A stretch of DNA of 64,000 bases from contig JANFAH010000045.1 in NCBI GenBank assembly GCA_024663395.1, forward strand, positions 186,001 to 250,000, read 5' to 3'. The notes beneath the pieces are model-generated. The model made no database searches and was not told the DNA's origin. It saw only the letters and a program-made list of their open reading frames with translations. The DNA is from Pisolithus tinctorius (lineage: Eukaryota > Basidiomycota > Agaricomycetes > Boletales > Pisolithaceae). Position 1 is the first letter of the stretch; every line of letters starts with the position of its first letter. Below, piece after piece: positions 25,870-38,707 of this stretch. Position numbers and translations under genes: made by a program.

Positions 25870-26014
25870 CGTCGACGACCTACTATTAGTACTGTATGAT
25901 AACAGCCACAGTGTATTGCTGAAATGACACGTCGACAGGGCTGCTGCGCTTGATACATACCACTGAACATCCACACTGCAGTCCACGCACACGAGTGGCA
26001 GGGTTCGGCAGCTG
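25870..26014. promoter_or_regulatory. Shared 145-bp divergent promoter (COG6 / PMT2)
   Basis: COG6 starts at 25869 on the minus strand and the mannosyltransferase at 26015 on the plus strand, so both 5' UTRs and promoters must fit in, or overlap, 145 bp. Both products act in the secretory pathway, which suggests a bidirectional promoter. I see no clear TATA box. Confidence 0.55.
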
Positions 26015-29000
26015 ATGAGACCCAGTCAAGTCCAAATTGACTTTGGATCGCTACCTGAGACTCCTCTGCGCTCCCCGTCCTCTGAATTTGAGGAAATTTC
26101 TTACCCGACTCCTCCTCTACACACCATCATCCCAGCCACCGCCCGCACAGACGACTCGCTACCGCTCCACTACATGCAGTCGGCAGAGGACACATCGACC
26201 AGGCGAAGAGTTGCAAAGGGGCCCGGCAGCAGCGGCGGGTTCATGAGTGGCAGCGGCTATGACACCGACACACTCCTGCAGTACGACGACCACGACCACA
26301 AGGACGGTCATTCCAAGCTCAGACCCCCCATCGGAGGCCGTGTCTCCAGTGGTCGTCTTCACAAGCCATACCCTACCCCTCCTACCTCCATAGTACGCTA
26401 ACGCCGTCCACAGTCAGTCCTGGCAACACACTAATAACACACTTTCTCTAGAGCGATTTCATCCACCAAAACCTCGAACACCTCCCGCCCGCCATCTACA
26501 CTCTTCTTTCCTGCTGGACACGCTTCCACAAAATCGGTCTCGCCGACATCGTCGTGTGGGACGAAGCCCACTTTGGAAAATTTGGCTCCCATTATCTCAA
26601 ACGCGAATTCTACTTCGATGTACACCCCCCATTGGGCAAGATGCTTGTCGCCCTGGCTGGGCTGTTGTCTGGCTACGATGGCAACTTTGAATTCAAAAGT
26701 GGAGAAAAATACCCCGCTGCTGTTCCATATGTTGCCATGCGTGTCATGATGGCCACCTTCGGCGTTGCCCTCGTCCCTTTGGGATGGTATACTGCAGTCG
26801 AACTGGGCTTGAGTCCGTGGGCGTGTCACTTGGTCGCCCTCATGATCTTGTGTGGTACGGTTTTCGCCTTTGTGTCATTTTCACGCTAATGCATTCCAGA
26901 CGTGGCTTGGTTGTGTATATCGCGTTTCATTCTTTTGGATTCCATGTTGTTATTCTTCACCTTCACGACCGTCTTTTTCCTCACCAAATTCCACAACCAA
27001 CAATATCAGTACGTTTCCCGCAATATTTCAACAATTAGGGGCTCACTTTCTATCCAGCTCGTTCTCATTCGACTGGTGGTTATGGCTTGCCCTGACGGGC
27101 ATCTCCATTGGCTGTGTAACGAGGTAAATGGACCAACAATTTACACCGAGGTTGACCTAAGTCCAATCTACCAGTGTGAAATGGGTGGGGCTATTCGTTA
27201 CTGCCGTCGTCGGTATTTACACGATCGAGGACCTATGGGACAAATTCGGTGACCTCCGCATGTCGACGGTGAGTCAACATGCCTACCTCATTCCCCCATT
27301 CTTCACGCACATTACCAGCGGAATCAACTACGACACTGGAGCGCGCGAATTTTGTGTTTGATTATTCTCCCCATTCTGGTATACATGGCTTCTTTCAAAC
27401 TCCATTTTCTCATACTGAACCATACGGGTCCCGGCGACGCCCAAATGAGCTCACTGTTCCAAGCCCATTTGGTCGGGAATGACTTTTGGAAAAATCCCCT
27501 CGGTTCGTGTTTCATATACTTCCCACATGTCCCCCAACTTACACGCCACACAAGAGGTCGCCTATGGCTCCAAAATCACGCTCAAAAATATGGGCTGGGG
27601 AGGTGGCTTACTCCACTCGCACGTCCAAACCTACCCCTCCGGATCCAATCAACAGCAAGTGACATGCTACCATTACAAAGACGACAACAATCATTGGCTG
27701 GTCTTACCTCGCTGGAACGAACCAGCATACAACCCAAACGATGAACTGAGATTCGTCAAAGACGGAGACGTGGTTCGGTTGCAACATCCCCCCACCACTC
27801 GAAATCTTCATTCCCATCCTATACCTGCCCCTATCGCGAAATCGAATTACGAGGTGTCATGTTACGGAAACTCGACTGTGGGCGATGTCCAAGATCACTG
27901 GGTCATTGAAATAGTCGACGACATCCGTCAAGGCAAAAAAGACAACGTGAACCGCATCCGTTCGCTCACGACCAGGATAAGGTTGAGGCATGACATATTG
28001 GGGTGTTATCTGTCGGCTGCGAATAAGGTCTTACCCCAGTGGGGCTTTAAACAGATCGAGGTGAGCTGCGTGAAGGAGAGTGATCCCGACGATATACATA
28101 CGTACTGGAATGTGGAAAGTCACTGGAATGATCGACGTGCGTGGCTTCCTCCTTTCTCTCCCTTTCCCGCTTCTGGTGAGTTGTTCTCACACTAACCTTC
28201 TGGGTCCTTACGTCCAGTACCTCCTGGCGACGTCAAACACTACAAGTCTCCCTTCCTCCGCGACTTTTGGCACCTCAACGTAGCAATGATGACCTCCAAC
28301 AACGCTCTCATCCCCGACCCGGATAAAGATGACATTCTGGCATCTCACCCGACCGATTGGCCCTGGCTCCGCCTCGGTCTGCGTATGTGTGGGTGGGGTG
28401 ACCATCAGCCAAAGTATTATTTATTGGGCACGCCCCTGGTATGGTGGGGCGGAGCGCTGAGTTTGATCGTCTTTGTCATGTTATTGGGAACTTATTTAGT
28501 AAGGTGGCAGAGGAGATATGTGGACATGGATGCAAGTGAGTGACCACGTCGTGGCGTGATGCGAAATAGTGACGCTGTATCCATCAGCTGGTTGGGCGCA
28601 TTTCTTATATGTGGGGAAGGTTGCGTTTTATGGGTGGTTCTTGCATTACGGTATGTCTGTGTTGTTTCGGTGGAGCCCCTGTTAATAAACGTGTATAGCC
28701 CCGTTCTTTATCATGGGTCGAGTGACTTATCTACACCACTACGTTAGTATCCTTCCTTGCCTACTCGCTGACGCAGGTCCCTGACAACGTGTTCACAGCT
28801 CCCGACCCTTTATTTCTCTGTCCTCATGTTCGGCCATGTCATTGATCACTGCGTGTTTTCTGCACGATGGAAAGAGAAAACGAAACGTGTCGTGTTCGGT
28901 GTGGCCACGTTCGCGATCGTGGCCAATTTTTGGTGGTTTAGAGGCATGGCGTGGGGGATTGAGGGACCTGTCAATGAGTATTGGGGATTACAGTGGCGGA

Positions 29001-29100
29001 AGGTGAGTTATTTCAGGCTGTAGTTATGGAAGCATGCGGTGCTAACTGGGATGCCGTTAATCTTTCTTTCTGACAGAGCTGGAATATTTACAATGCATGA
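26015..29100 (+). CDS. PMT2: Dolichyl-phosphate-mannose protein mannosyltransferase, PMT2 type, 822 aa, 12 exons
   Basis: ER membrane enzyme that moves mannose from dolichol phosphate to Ser/Thr of secreted proteins; essential for the fungal wall. Exons: 26015-26392, 26452-26854, 26900-27008, 27058-27123, 27175-27268, 27319-27502, 27555-28136, 28218-28535, 28588-28650, 28699-28742, 28799-29002, 29077-29100; phases consistent throughout. The N-terminal 126 residues are polar (Ser/Pro/Asp) and cytosolic. VVWDEAHFGKFG (160-171) carries the catalytic Asp-Glu of the first lumenal loop, followed by FYFDVHPPLGKML. MIR repeats lie at about 400-590 (VAYGSKITLKNM, HSHVQTYPSGS, DGDVVRLQH). The C-terminal helices end in EYWGLQWRKSWNIYNA. 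The WDEAHFGKFGS context and PPLGKMLV favour the PMT2 subfamily over PMT1/4. Confidence 0.94.
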
Positions 29101-29465
29101 GTTATCTGTCGCGCGAATTCATCAGACGATTTATTCTTTAGTTTGGATATTGGATGTCAGACCGCGTCGGAGCTGATTGGATCGTGTCGTGCTGTGTACC
29201 CTCTCGCTCGTCCGATTTCTTTGTCCAATAACACAGTTTACACACGACTTGCTTTACCATTCATTGCTATAGCCTATGTCGGAGGGGGGCGTGTCTATAT
29301 GTCCTTTTTCGCCCCAAGCGGGATGCTCCAAATATGGTGAGAGAAGTTTGTTTGGTGGGGAAAGAGAAGCCATGTGGCTGTACAGTCACATGACCTTCCG
29401 CGTGAACCCGAGCCGAAAGACAGAAAACCAAATTTCGTGCAGCTGTCTCTTTTTCAGCTGCAGCC

Positions 29466-31065
29466 ATGGCCTCCCTCGCACGGATACGTCCCTGCCTTGC
29501 CCGTCGCATCGTAAGTCTACCAAAGCCGACTCCACGCCCACTCACCGCGCCCTGAACCAATAACACCTTTACCAGCCCACGCTCGTTCGTGGAATCCAAA
29601 TGTCGGCGGACACGACCCAGCTACAGGATGCTATCACGGATCCCTCGCAGCCGTTCACGGTCAAGCTCCACGAGGACTCCTTCCGCACCTACAAAATAGA
29701 CCCTCCCTCGCTTGAGGTCCAGGTTCAAAAGGATGAGTTACTCAAGATATACAAAGACATGCAATGTATGCGCCGGATGGAAATGGCAGCAGATGCGCTG
29801 TACAAGGCCAAACTTATCCGCGGATTCTGCCATCTGGCTATCGGTCAGGTATTTCGGTCGTCTGCCTTCTTTTTCTCCAGTCGCCGTTGACGGTGTATGT
29901 ATGATAGGAAGCGGTCTCTGTTGGTCTCGAATATGGTATTACGCCCGAGGACCGCGTCATTACAGCCTACCGGTGCCATCCTTTTGCAGTTATGCGTGGC
30001 GGTACGATTAAAGGCGTGATCGCTGAACTTTTGGGACGTCAAGACGGCATGTCTAAGGGTAAAGGCGGTTCTATGCACATATTCACACCCTCGTTCTTCG
30101 GTGGGAACGGTATCGTCGGTGCTCAGGTGCCTGTTGGCGCAGGCATTGCGTTTGCGCAGAAATACCTTGGTAAGAAGACAGCTACGTTCGCTTTATATGG
30201 AGATGGTGCAAGCAATCAGGGGCAGGTGTTCGAGGCCTTTAACATGGTGCGTCTTCGTTGGTCTGCATGGTATACAAAACCGATTATTATCTTTTTGTGG
30301 ATAGGCCAAGCTTTGGGATCTCCCTTGTGTCTTTGTGTGCGAGAACAACAAGTATGGTATGGGTACCTCCGCGGAGCGCAGCTCCTCCAACACGGAGTAC
30401 TTTACTCGGGGTGATAAAATTCCTGGCATTCAGGTATGTCCATTGCCTTGCGGGCTGGACCTTTCGTGCTCATGACTCTTGATAGGTCAACGGTATGGAC
30501 ATCATTGCTTCGCGTCATGCAGTCCAGTTTGCTCGTAACTGGGTCGTGGAGGGTAACGGCCCACTTCTCATGGAATTCGTTACCTACCGTTACGGTGGTC
30601 ACTCGTAAGTCACCCTACGCTATCCACCATTACCACCGGTGACGCTAAGTGTGGTCGTTCTGCGCCAGTATGTCCGACCCTGGAACCACCTATCGTACCC
30701 GCGAAGAGGTTCAGCGAATGCGTAGCACCCAAGATCCAATCCGCGGCCTGCAACGATATATCGAAGATTGGGGTCTCGCTACCGAGCAAGAACTCAAGGT
30801 ACGAACTTGCCTCTGCTCAAATTCAGAAAATTGCCTTATACGGTTTGCTTAGCAACTCGACAAAGAGGCTAAAGGGGAGGTCGACCAGGCCGTTGAGGAG
30901 GCGAAGACGTCGCCTATCCCTCGCTCAGAGGACCTGTGGACGGATATCTACTACAAGGGTACGGAACCATCGTTCATGCGGGGACGGGAGCGTGAGGAAG
31001 TAAGTAATGTTGTAACGTCTTTTCTTATGGTTATCGACCGCTCCGAACAGGTTCATTATTACTGA
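29466..31065 (+). CDS. PDA1: Pyruvate dehydrogenase E1 component subunit alpha, mitochondrial, 398 aa, 8 exons
   Basis: Thiamine-diphosphate-dependent decarboxylation of pyruvate in the mitochondrial matrix, forming acetyl-CoA with E1 beta, E2 and E3. Exons: 29466-29510, 29576-29848, 29908-30246, 30305-30433, 30486-30604, 30669-30798, 30853-30999, 31051-31065. The N-terminus ([15 protein letters not shown]) is a mitochondrial presequence. The ThDP motif begins at GDGASNQG (204-211) and ends at ENNKYGMGT. The phosphorylation loop [16 protein letters not shown] (about 296-311) holds the Ser targeted by PDH kinase (Ser302). The last coding exon is 15 nt (VHYY and stop). Length matches fungal E1 alpha. 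This is the last intact gene before the repeat-rich half. Confidence 0.96.
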
Positions 31066-33679
31066 TGTGGTGCGAGTTATGCGGTCGTTGGACGTGCGCT
31101 ATGACGGCGCTTTTACCCTTCCGAGATCTCACTATTTCATCACATCATGTGCCAGGGTTCTGCGGCGAGCAGTGGAATGAGTGATTTTATTGTCGGGACG
31201 ATTTTTTACATAGCATAGACATCGCCATGAGCTCTATTTTCTTCTATGTCATAAGTGCGTGATTCCTTGGACGGTGTTCCTCGGTGTTTATCCAACAATT
31301 ACACCATGAATGTATTTTCAGTTAAGGCTCTGTTCGGAATGCCAGTTGAAAAATTTTGAAATATATATACTATCACTTGACTGGTGTTGCAACATCAAAA
31401 AGCATGGCTTCAGAACTACACAATCACATTGGTAATTACACTACAAAATACATGGACATGTGGAGGAACACATACATAGAAACTTCTGACAGAAATAAAG
31501 AGGATATGTGTGGTGTAGAAGATGCCAGAGAGATGCTGGTTTTTGGACACAAAATGATACAGAGTTGCATGCTACAGTTGTGAGGTGGCTGGTGGGATTT
31601 GCCATGTGGACTTGTTGTTGAGGCATATGTGCAGATATTGAAAAAAGTGTCTCAATTTGGGGTGCAGTGACCTTGTAAACAAGGTGATCTGTGAAACTGA
31701 GGGCCATCTCACAATGTCACACCTTACATTGTAACTCTGATGCACTGATACTCCAAACTGACTTACATCAGCAGTGGCTGATAATGTCACATGTATTGTC
31801 ACACTCTTGCCTCACATTATTGCAACAACAATTACAATCAAAGGATCCTTCTTGTTGGCCTCAGAATTCTTTTGGGAAGCAGGGAAATGTCTTAAGAGTC
31901 CCCAGATAGCATTTCATGATTATCTGATGTGATTTGATTTCAGCCCTGGTGAGTTATTCTGAAAAGGACCCTTTTTAAGCAGTATATTGATTTTCCCTCA
32001 TCCACAGGGGCAATTTTTTTTAAAAAAGTATACAGCCCCCTAGGGCTATAGTATATTGTGCCATATGTACAATTATGCAGCTTGGATTGAAGTGTGGCAT
32101 GGTGTAGTTAGCATTTTGCAACACTGTCATTTTGCACATCAGGAAAAGTGGCATCTGCCCTAGACTGATATAGAGCAACCAATGTTGCTTTATGGAGCTA
32201 CTGATGAATCAGGATCAACATTGTTGCTATAGATCACTTGTGATTAGCAGAGCCTGATGTCAGACCAACATTGGCAAGATTGTGCTCCATTGATGGCTTT
32301 AGGAGCTCCTTTATTAGGACTCTCTAATGCAAAGCCACCCATGGTACTATAGGTTGCCCTATATTAGGGCTTCCAAATGTAAGATGACCTATGGTGCTAT
32401 AGATTGTGCTATATTAGGGCTTCCAAATGTATGACTGCCTATGGTGCTATGGTGTGTCCTTTGTGGTCTTATTTGGCTTTATATATTGCTATACATATAA
32501 TCCTAATCCTAATCCAATATGCAATATGTAATCTAACATTAATCTCATCCAAATCCAAACATAGTCCCATCCTACTGTAGTCCAAACCTAAACCTAACCT
32601 ATTCTGCATCTAATCCCATGCTAATCCAAAACTGATCACCACTGCAACTGTTAGTCATTGTGCCTTGACATTCCAGGGGTGCTTTTCTATGTCACATGGA
32701 TACCCACCTGCAAAATGGCATGATTTTAGGGCCATTACAGGCAGAGATATGGCTCAGAGATCACATAATTGCCCCTGTGTAACTGTTTTCAAAATACCTC
32801 CTCACATTTCCTACTCCATGACTCCAAACATTGCAGGTACCCATAGGCTATATCAATGCACATGCCTGCCAAATATCATTGACTACAGATGAGGCAATGG
32901 GGAGATATTGGCCAAACAATACAAACTGAAGAGTGTCAAATATTTCCTCACTGGAGGCATATTAGCACTTGATATTTCTATGGTGGATGCATGTGATATG
33001 GATTGATGTATGTACAAAATATCATAGTCTACAGACAAATGTGTGAGGAGTTATGTGGAATTGAAGTTGTAGGAGGATTGGACTTGGTGAATTTCAAGTG
33101 CGAGTCTGTGGGAAAAAAGTCACATGACCTATGGTCATGCTTGAACAAATGTGAGCATGCACACTCTCTTCCACTACATCCAATCTACTTCTCTTGCATC
33201 CCCCCCAAATTCACCACCATCCAGGTCCAAGCCCCTTCCTACATCCTCAGTACACCTATCTTGGCTCCCATCCATCATTAGTTTCATCCTCGATGGCTCC
33301 AATGCCATTCACAGAGCAAACAGGTGAGTTGGTGCTTCAACATTGTTTGCCCTAGTTTTCTGCTGACTACTACAATCAGACTCAGGTGCCATGATAAGCC
33401 ACATACTAGTTCTATGAGTGTAGTGTGTAGTCTTTGTATTGTAGTTATGATAGGAATATAAGCTTGATTCTTGATTACAACAAAGTGTGAAAAAAAGGAC
33501 AAAATGGAAAAAAGGAGCATCTATGGCACCAAAAGGCATGCTCACCAATGCCTGGGGAGGATTCTTTTGTTTGCTATATGTCCCTCCAATGTTGCAATAT
33601 GCACAATAAACATTGCCATATTTTGCCATTGTTGTGCCATACATCATCATATGAAGCTATTTTTGCTTTTCAAAACAGG
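31066..33679. other. CpG-poor degenerate sequence, no gene
   Basis: Composition changes sharply near 31.3 kb: CpG nearly disappears and TpG/CpA rise. No coding region is recognisable. An imperfect tandem duplication with a unit of about 55 bp lies around 32340-32460 (phrases such as tatattagggcttccaaatg), and CCTAAT/CCTAAC-like phrases occur at 32490-32610. It looks like old transposon debris. Confidence 0.6.
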
Positions 33680-33684
33680 GACTT
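33680..33684. repeat. Target site duplication GACTT (left)
   Basis: GACTT directly precedes the TGTCAT start of the 5' LTR and is repeated at 40003-40007 just after the 3' LTR. It shows that the two LTRs belong to a single insertion. Confidence 0.85.
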
Positions 33685-34166
33685 TGTCATAGTTATGTCT
33701 TGACCCCAGCTGGACTCGGCCTCGCACTCATCCAGTCTGGCCTTGGCCTTGTTAAAACACCTACCTCCAAATGGTCTAGCATGGTTAACACTGCTTTGCA
33801 GTGCATGTCACCTCAGTTAATCTCTGCCCAGTCTTGTCCCCAGTCCACCCTGTCCCAGTCTCCGCTACCTTAGTCATACATTACTAATACCTGTCTTACC
33901 AATCACCTTAGCAATCTTTGTGAGACTGGCATTACTGGTCTCTGTACTATAGTTGTCTCTAGTATATAAACTCATAGATACTCGGCCTGTACTCTTCAGT
34001 CTGAAATCAACAAAGTTACTCTGATAATCCTGTCTTGGCCTCAGACTCAGACTGAGACCCATGCAAGGGAATAGTGCTGTAGCCTCAGTCACTAAGTCCA
34101 ATCAGTCCACCCCCCTGTATCTTCAACCCTCCTCCTGATCTCAACCCCTCAGCCTTGCACCTGCTT
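33685..34166 (+). repeat. 5' LTR of gypsy element, truncated at its 3' end
   Basis: Alignable with 39478-39960 and with the solo LTR at 51707. Differences are mostly C/T and G/A transitions. The last about 40-60 bp present in the other two copies are missing here, so the PBS is not recognisable. Confidence 0.85.
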
Positions 34167-34219
34167 TTCCCGACTCTGCCTCAGCCAGTGGGGCTCACTG
34201 CAAGACAGCACTAGCTGCC

Positions 34220-35463
34220 TTGGGCACCACTAGGTGCTCTCCAGATCCTGTCAGTCCTTTCAGGGGCTTTTCAGCCCAGACATCCAATACCCCTACCCCA
34301 CATTGCCCCATTGCTCCCATCCCCAGTGATGATCCTGGGGATGAAGGGCTGGGTGATGATGATGATAATAACCCCAATGATGATGACCCTGGCAATGATC
34401 TCACTGATGATGGGCCAGGCAATGATAATCTGGAAGATAATGATCCAGAGGATGAACCAGACTTCCCAGATCTGGACACCAAACCTGCCATTACAGTCCT
34501 AGACAACCTCTCAGTGGCCATCAAACTGTTGGCTCACAATGCCTGCACTAGTCCTGAGTCCTCAAGCAGGACCAAGTTGTGTGAGCCTGACACTTTTGAT
34601 GGTACTGACCCCAAGAAACTTCACACTTTCTTCATCCAGTGTGAACTTAATTTTCAAGACTGACCCTGGGCTTTTAGGACCAACCATGCAAAGGTCATCT
34701 TCACACAGTCTTACCTCAAGGGCATGGCTCTTGAGTGGTTTGAGCCAGACTTGCTTGGACTTGATGACCCTGATGACCAGCCTCTCTGGATGGACTCCTG
34801 GAGTTGCAAACCACTTTCAGACCTCATGACCCAGTTGCTGATGCCAAGAGCCAGCTCGACCACTTACATATGAAAGATAGTCAGCACATCAACAAATATG
34901 TAGTGGACTTCAATTGGCTTGCCTCACAAGTCTGAGGCTACAGTGATGGTGCGCTGTGCCATCACTTCTACTCTGGCCTCCCAGACTGAATCAAAGATGA
35001 GGTCTGTTGAGTTGGAAAACCCTGGACTCTTCATGAGCTCTGCCACCTCGCCCAAGAGATAGATGCATGCTATTGGGAGCACAAGGAAGAAGTCCAATGG
35101 GCAAGCAAGCACCAAGGCTCATCCACCTCCAGCAACAACAACCAACCCAAGATCAGTCAAGAGAAAGCCAAGACTGGCAACAATAACAACTCTGCATCTT
35201 CCCCCAAGGTGGCTTCATCGAAGCCAGGCAATAACAGCAATTTGTCCAAGCCCGAGCCTAGCAAACTCAGCAAAGATGGAAAGCTTACTCCTGAGGAATG
35301 CAAGCATTGCATGGATGGGAACCTCTGCATGTTCTGTGGAGGGTCCAGTCATTTTGCTGATAAATGCCCCAAGAAAACTGGAAAGGCCAAAGCTTGTGCC
35401 ATGGCCACCACTGAGGCCACACTGGCCTTGGGCTTGGGTACTACCCCTGAGACAAAAAAATAG
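34220..35463 (+). pseudogene. gag: gypsy gag (capsid and zinc knuckle)
   Basis: An acidic Asp/Asn/Pro-rich N-terminus precedes a gag core (EPDTFDGTDPKKLHTFF, then YLKGMALEWFEPDL in another frame). A CCHC knuckle, CMFCGGSSHFADKC, lies at about 35328-35369. Frame changes and stops fall between 34663 and 35200. The segment that should be Arg/Lys-rich reads with Cys, His and Trp at several places, consistent with CGN codons having decayed. Confidence 0.85.
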
Positions 35464-35522
35464 GTAGCAGTTCCTGGGACTCTGCACAAACTGGGAGCTG
35501 CATTGACTCTGGTTGTGCAAAC

Positions 35523-38500
35523 TTGGAGGCTAGACTCAATGTGTCCACTCTTCCCAGTCTGAAATCTTTGACCCTGTATGTCACATTAGGCAACCATGAT
35601 TTACCTCAGCTTCATACTTTAGTGGACTCTGGTTCCACTCATTGTTTTATAGATAACCAATTTGCTAATCAACATTCATTTACCCCATACTTGGTCTCCC
35701 TAATCCGACTCCAGCTCTTTGATGGAATGTCCACTTTTACTATAACCCAAGCAGTAGATGTCAATATCCACTTTGCATCTGGCAATGTCACCCTGGTAAC
35801 CCTGTTTTTAGCCCCATTGGATTCTGAGTGTAAGATAGTCCTTGGACATGACTGGCTCACCTGCTACAATCCATTGATTGATTGGGTATTGGGCAGTCTA
35901 ACATTCCAGACTCCTACACAAGGAATGCCAACCCTGTCGTCACCCCCTGTAAGCCTGGTTCCCACTGGCCTTCCTGACCCTGGTCCTTGTGACCAACCTG
36001 GCCTTGCACCATCTGTACTGGTCTCCAACTCCCCAGCTTGCACCCCTCTGAAGGCCTCTCTTGTCTCCCTAATCAATGCAGCTGCCTTTGTGCATGCCTG
36101 CAAACTTGAAGGGTCTGTCTAGTTCCAACTTCAGCTCCACCCCTCAGACTCAGCTCAAGCCTGATCAGCCTCGGCTTCCCCTCCTCTGGCCTTACCCAAT
36201 GTACTGGAAGAGTACCATGATTTTGCTGATGTCTTCAGTAAAGCTAAGGCCTTGACACTCCCGCCTCACCAGGAGTATGACCTGAAGATAGAGCTTGAAG
36301 AAGGAACAACCCTGCCATTAGGCACCATCTACTCACTGTCCCTGGTCGAGCTCCAAGCTCTCCAGACTTTCATTGATGAGAACCTCACCACCAGTTTCAT
36401 TCGTCTGACATCTTCCCCTATGCTGCACTGGTCCTCTTTGTCAAAAAGAAGGACAGCTCCCTCCAGCTTTGTGTAGACTTCCACAGCCTCAACAAAATCA
36501 CTAAGAAGGACCACTACCCACTCCTGCTCATCTCTGACCTCTTAGATTCACCAAGCTGAGCCAAGATCTATACTAAGATTGATCTTTGGCATGCTTACCA
36601 TCTTGTCCAGATTGCCCTGGGCAATGAATGGAAGACCACCTTTTGGACTCAGTATGGATTCTATGAGTGGCTGGTAATGCCCTTTGGCCTCACCAATGCC
36701 CTGGCCACCTTCCAACACTTTGTGAATACCATCTTCACAGACATGTTGGATGTCTGTGTGGTTGTCTACCTGGATGACATCTTAATCTACTCTGGAAATA
36801 AGGAATCCCATAAGCAGCATGTCTGAGAGGTACTCTGCCAGCTTCAGCTTCACAGCCTTTATGTGAAGCCAGAGAAGTGTGAATTCCACTCAGACTTGGT
36901 CAAATACCTTAGATTCCACCTTTCCCCTGCTGGCCTCACAATGTCCAAGGAAAAAGTCCAGACCATCTGTGATTGGCCTGAGCCTCACAAGGTCAAAGAC
37001 ATTCAATCTTTCCTCAGCTTCACAAACTTCTATTGCTGGTTTATCTTTAATTATTCAGACATCATTGTACCACTGACTTGGCTTACCTGCAAGGGGGCTC
37101 CTTGGAACTTCTCTGAGGAGTGCTGCCAGTCATTCAATAACCTCAAGGCTGCCTTCACCACCATGCTGGTCTTAACTCATTTCATCCCTGGGGTCCCCAT
37201 CACCATCGAGACCGATGCATTGGACTATGCTATTGCCAGCATTCTGTCTATCACCTGTAGTGATGGCCAGATTCATCCAGTCACTTTCTACTCCCGAACC
37301 CTAACTGCCCTGGAGTTGAATTATGATACCCACAATAAGGAACTGCTTGCTATTTTTTGAAGCATTCCAGACCTGGCGCCATTACCTTGAGGGCTCAGCC
37401 TCACTGGTTGATGTTGTTACTGACCATAAGAATCTCAAGTACTTACTTCTCTACCTCTAAAGTACTCACCTGCCACCAAGCTTGCTGGTCAGAATTCCTG
37501 TCTCAATTCAATATGGTCATCAGATTCAGACCTGGTAAGCTTGGGGCTAAGCCTGATGCCCTAACTAGACGATGGAATGTCTACCCCAAAGAGGGGGATA
37601 GTGGCTATGCCCAAGTGAACCTGCAAAACCTGAGACTGGTCTTCACCCAGGAGCAACTAGTGGTCTCCCTCTGTGCCACTTACCTTGAGTACCTGGTCTT
37701 ATGGGCAGTTGCGCTGATGGATGTGGAAAAGCTATACAATGATATCCTGACTGCACTGCCAGACAACCCAGTCTCACAAATCTGCCTGTCTGACATGTCT
37801 GATCCCCAGTGGTCAGTAGATGACATTGGCTTCCTTCGTCTTGATGGAGGGATCTATGTGCCAGACTCAAATGATCTCTGCCTCAGGGTCTTGCAGCTCA
37901 AGCATGACCACCCCCTGTCAGGCCATTTCAGCCAAAACCAAACCCTGGAACTCATATGGCATGAATATACCTGGCCTGGCCTCAGGACATTTGTTAAAGA
38001 CTATGTCCAGTCTTGCATGGCCTGTGCTCAGGCTAAGGTCCCCCACCATCGGCCTTACAGCCTCCTCAAGCAACTCCCAGTGCTGGAGAAACTGTGGAAT
38101 TCCATATCTATGGATTTCATTGAGCAACTCCTGGCCTCAACTGGCTTCATGGCCATCCTTGTTGTAGTTGACCAGCTTTCCAAGCAGGCCATATTCATCC
38201 CAACCCACAACACTATCATGGCCCCAGAACTCACCAAACTCTTCTTACTCCATGTCTTCTCTAAGCATGGAGTGCCAGCCCATGTACATAACCTCAGACT
38301 GAGGCTCATAGTTTGTCTCCCACTTCTTCTGGTCACTCAGTAAGGCCTTAGACATGCATCTACACTTCACTTCGGGTTACCACCCCAAAGGTGACAGTCA
38401 GACTGAATGGACTAACCAGACCCTGGAACAATACCTCCGAGTGTACTGCAACTACCAGCAGGACAATTGGGCCAATCTGTTACCCCTGGCCAAGTTTGCT

Positions 38501-38707
38501 TACAATAATGCCCCTAGTGCTACTACTGGTGTCTCCCCTTTCTTTGCTAATAAGGGATACCATCCTAATATCTCAGTGTACCTGGAGTATGACCTTACCT
38601 CTGCTCAGGCTCATGACTATGCAGTCAACTTAGACTCACTGCATCAATACCTACAGGAAGAAATGACCCTAGCACAACAGTGCTATCAAGGGCCTGGGCT
38701 CAGGTGA
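35523..38707 (+). pseudogene. pol: gypsy pol: protease, RT, RNase H, integrase
   Basis: Protease: LVDSGSTHCFID with the DSG active site near 35619, then VLGHDWL. Reverse transcriptase: [25 protein letters not shown] and the catalytic YLDDILIYS near 36761-36787. RNase H: the ETDALDYAIA segment near 37209 with a TFYSRTL follow-up. Integrase: the H-H/C-C zinc part (HPLSGHF, CMACAQAK) and the DDE core region (SMDFIEQL, LVVVDQLSKQA, GDSQTEWTNQ). Stops and frameshifts are scattered. The integrase C-terminus stops abruptly at about 38690, where an antisense gene begins. Confidence 0.92.

Noticed and set aside
31321..31360. Possible MITE start (ttaaggctctgttcgg)
   Set aside because: Resembles Harbinger/hAT MITE tips, but I found no matching inverted end downstream.
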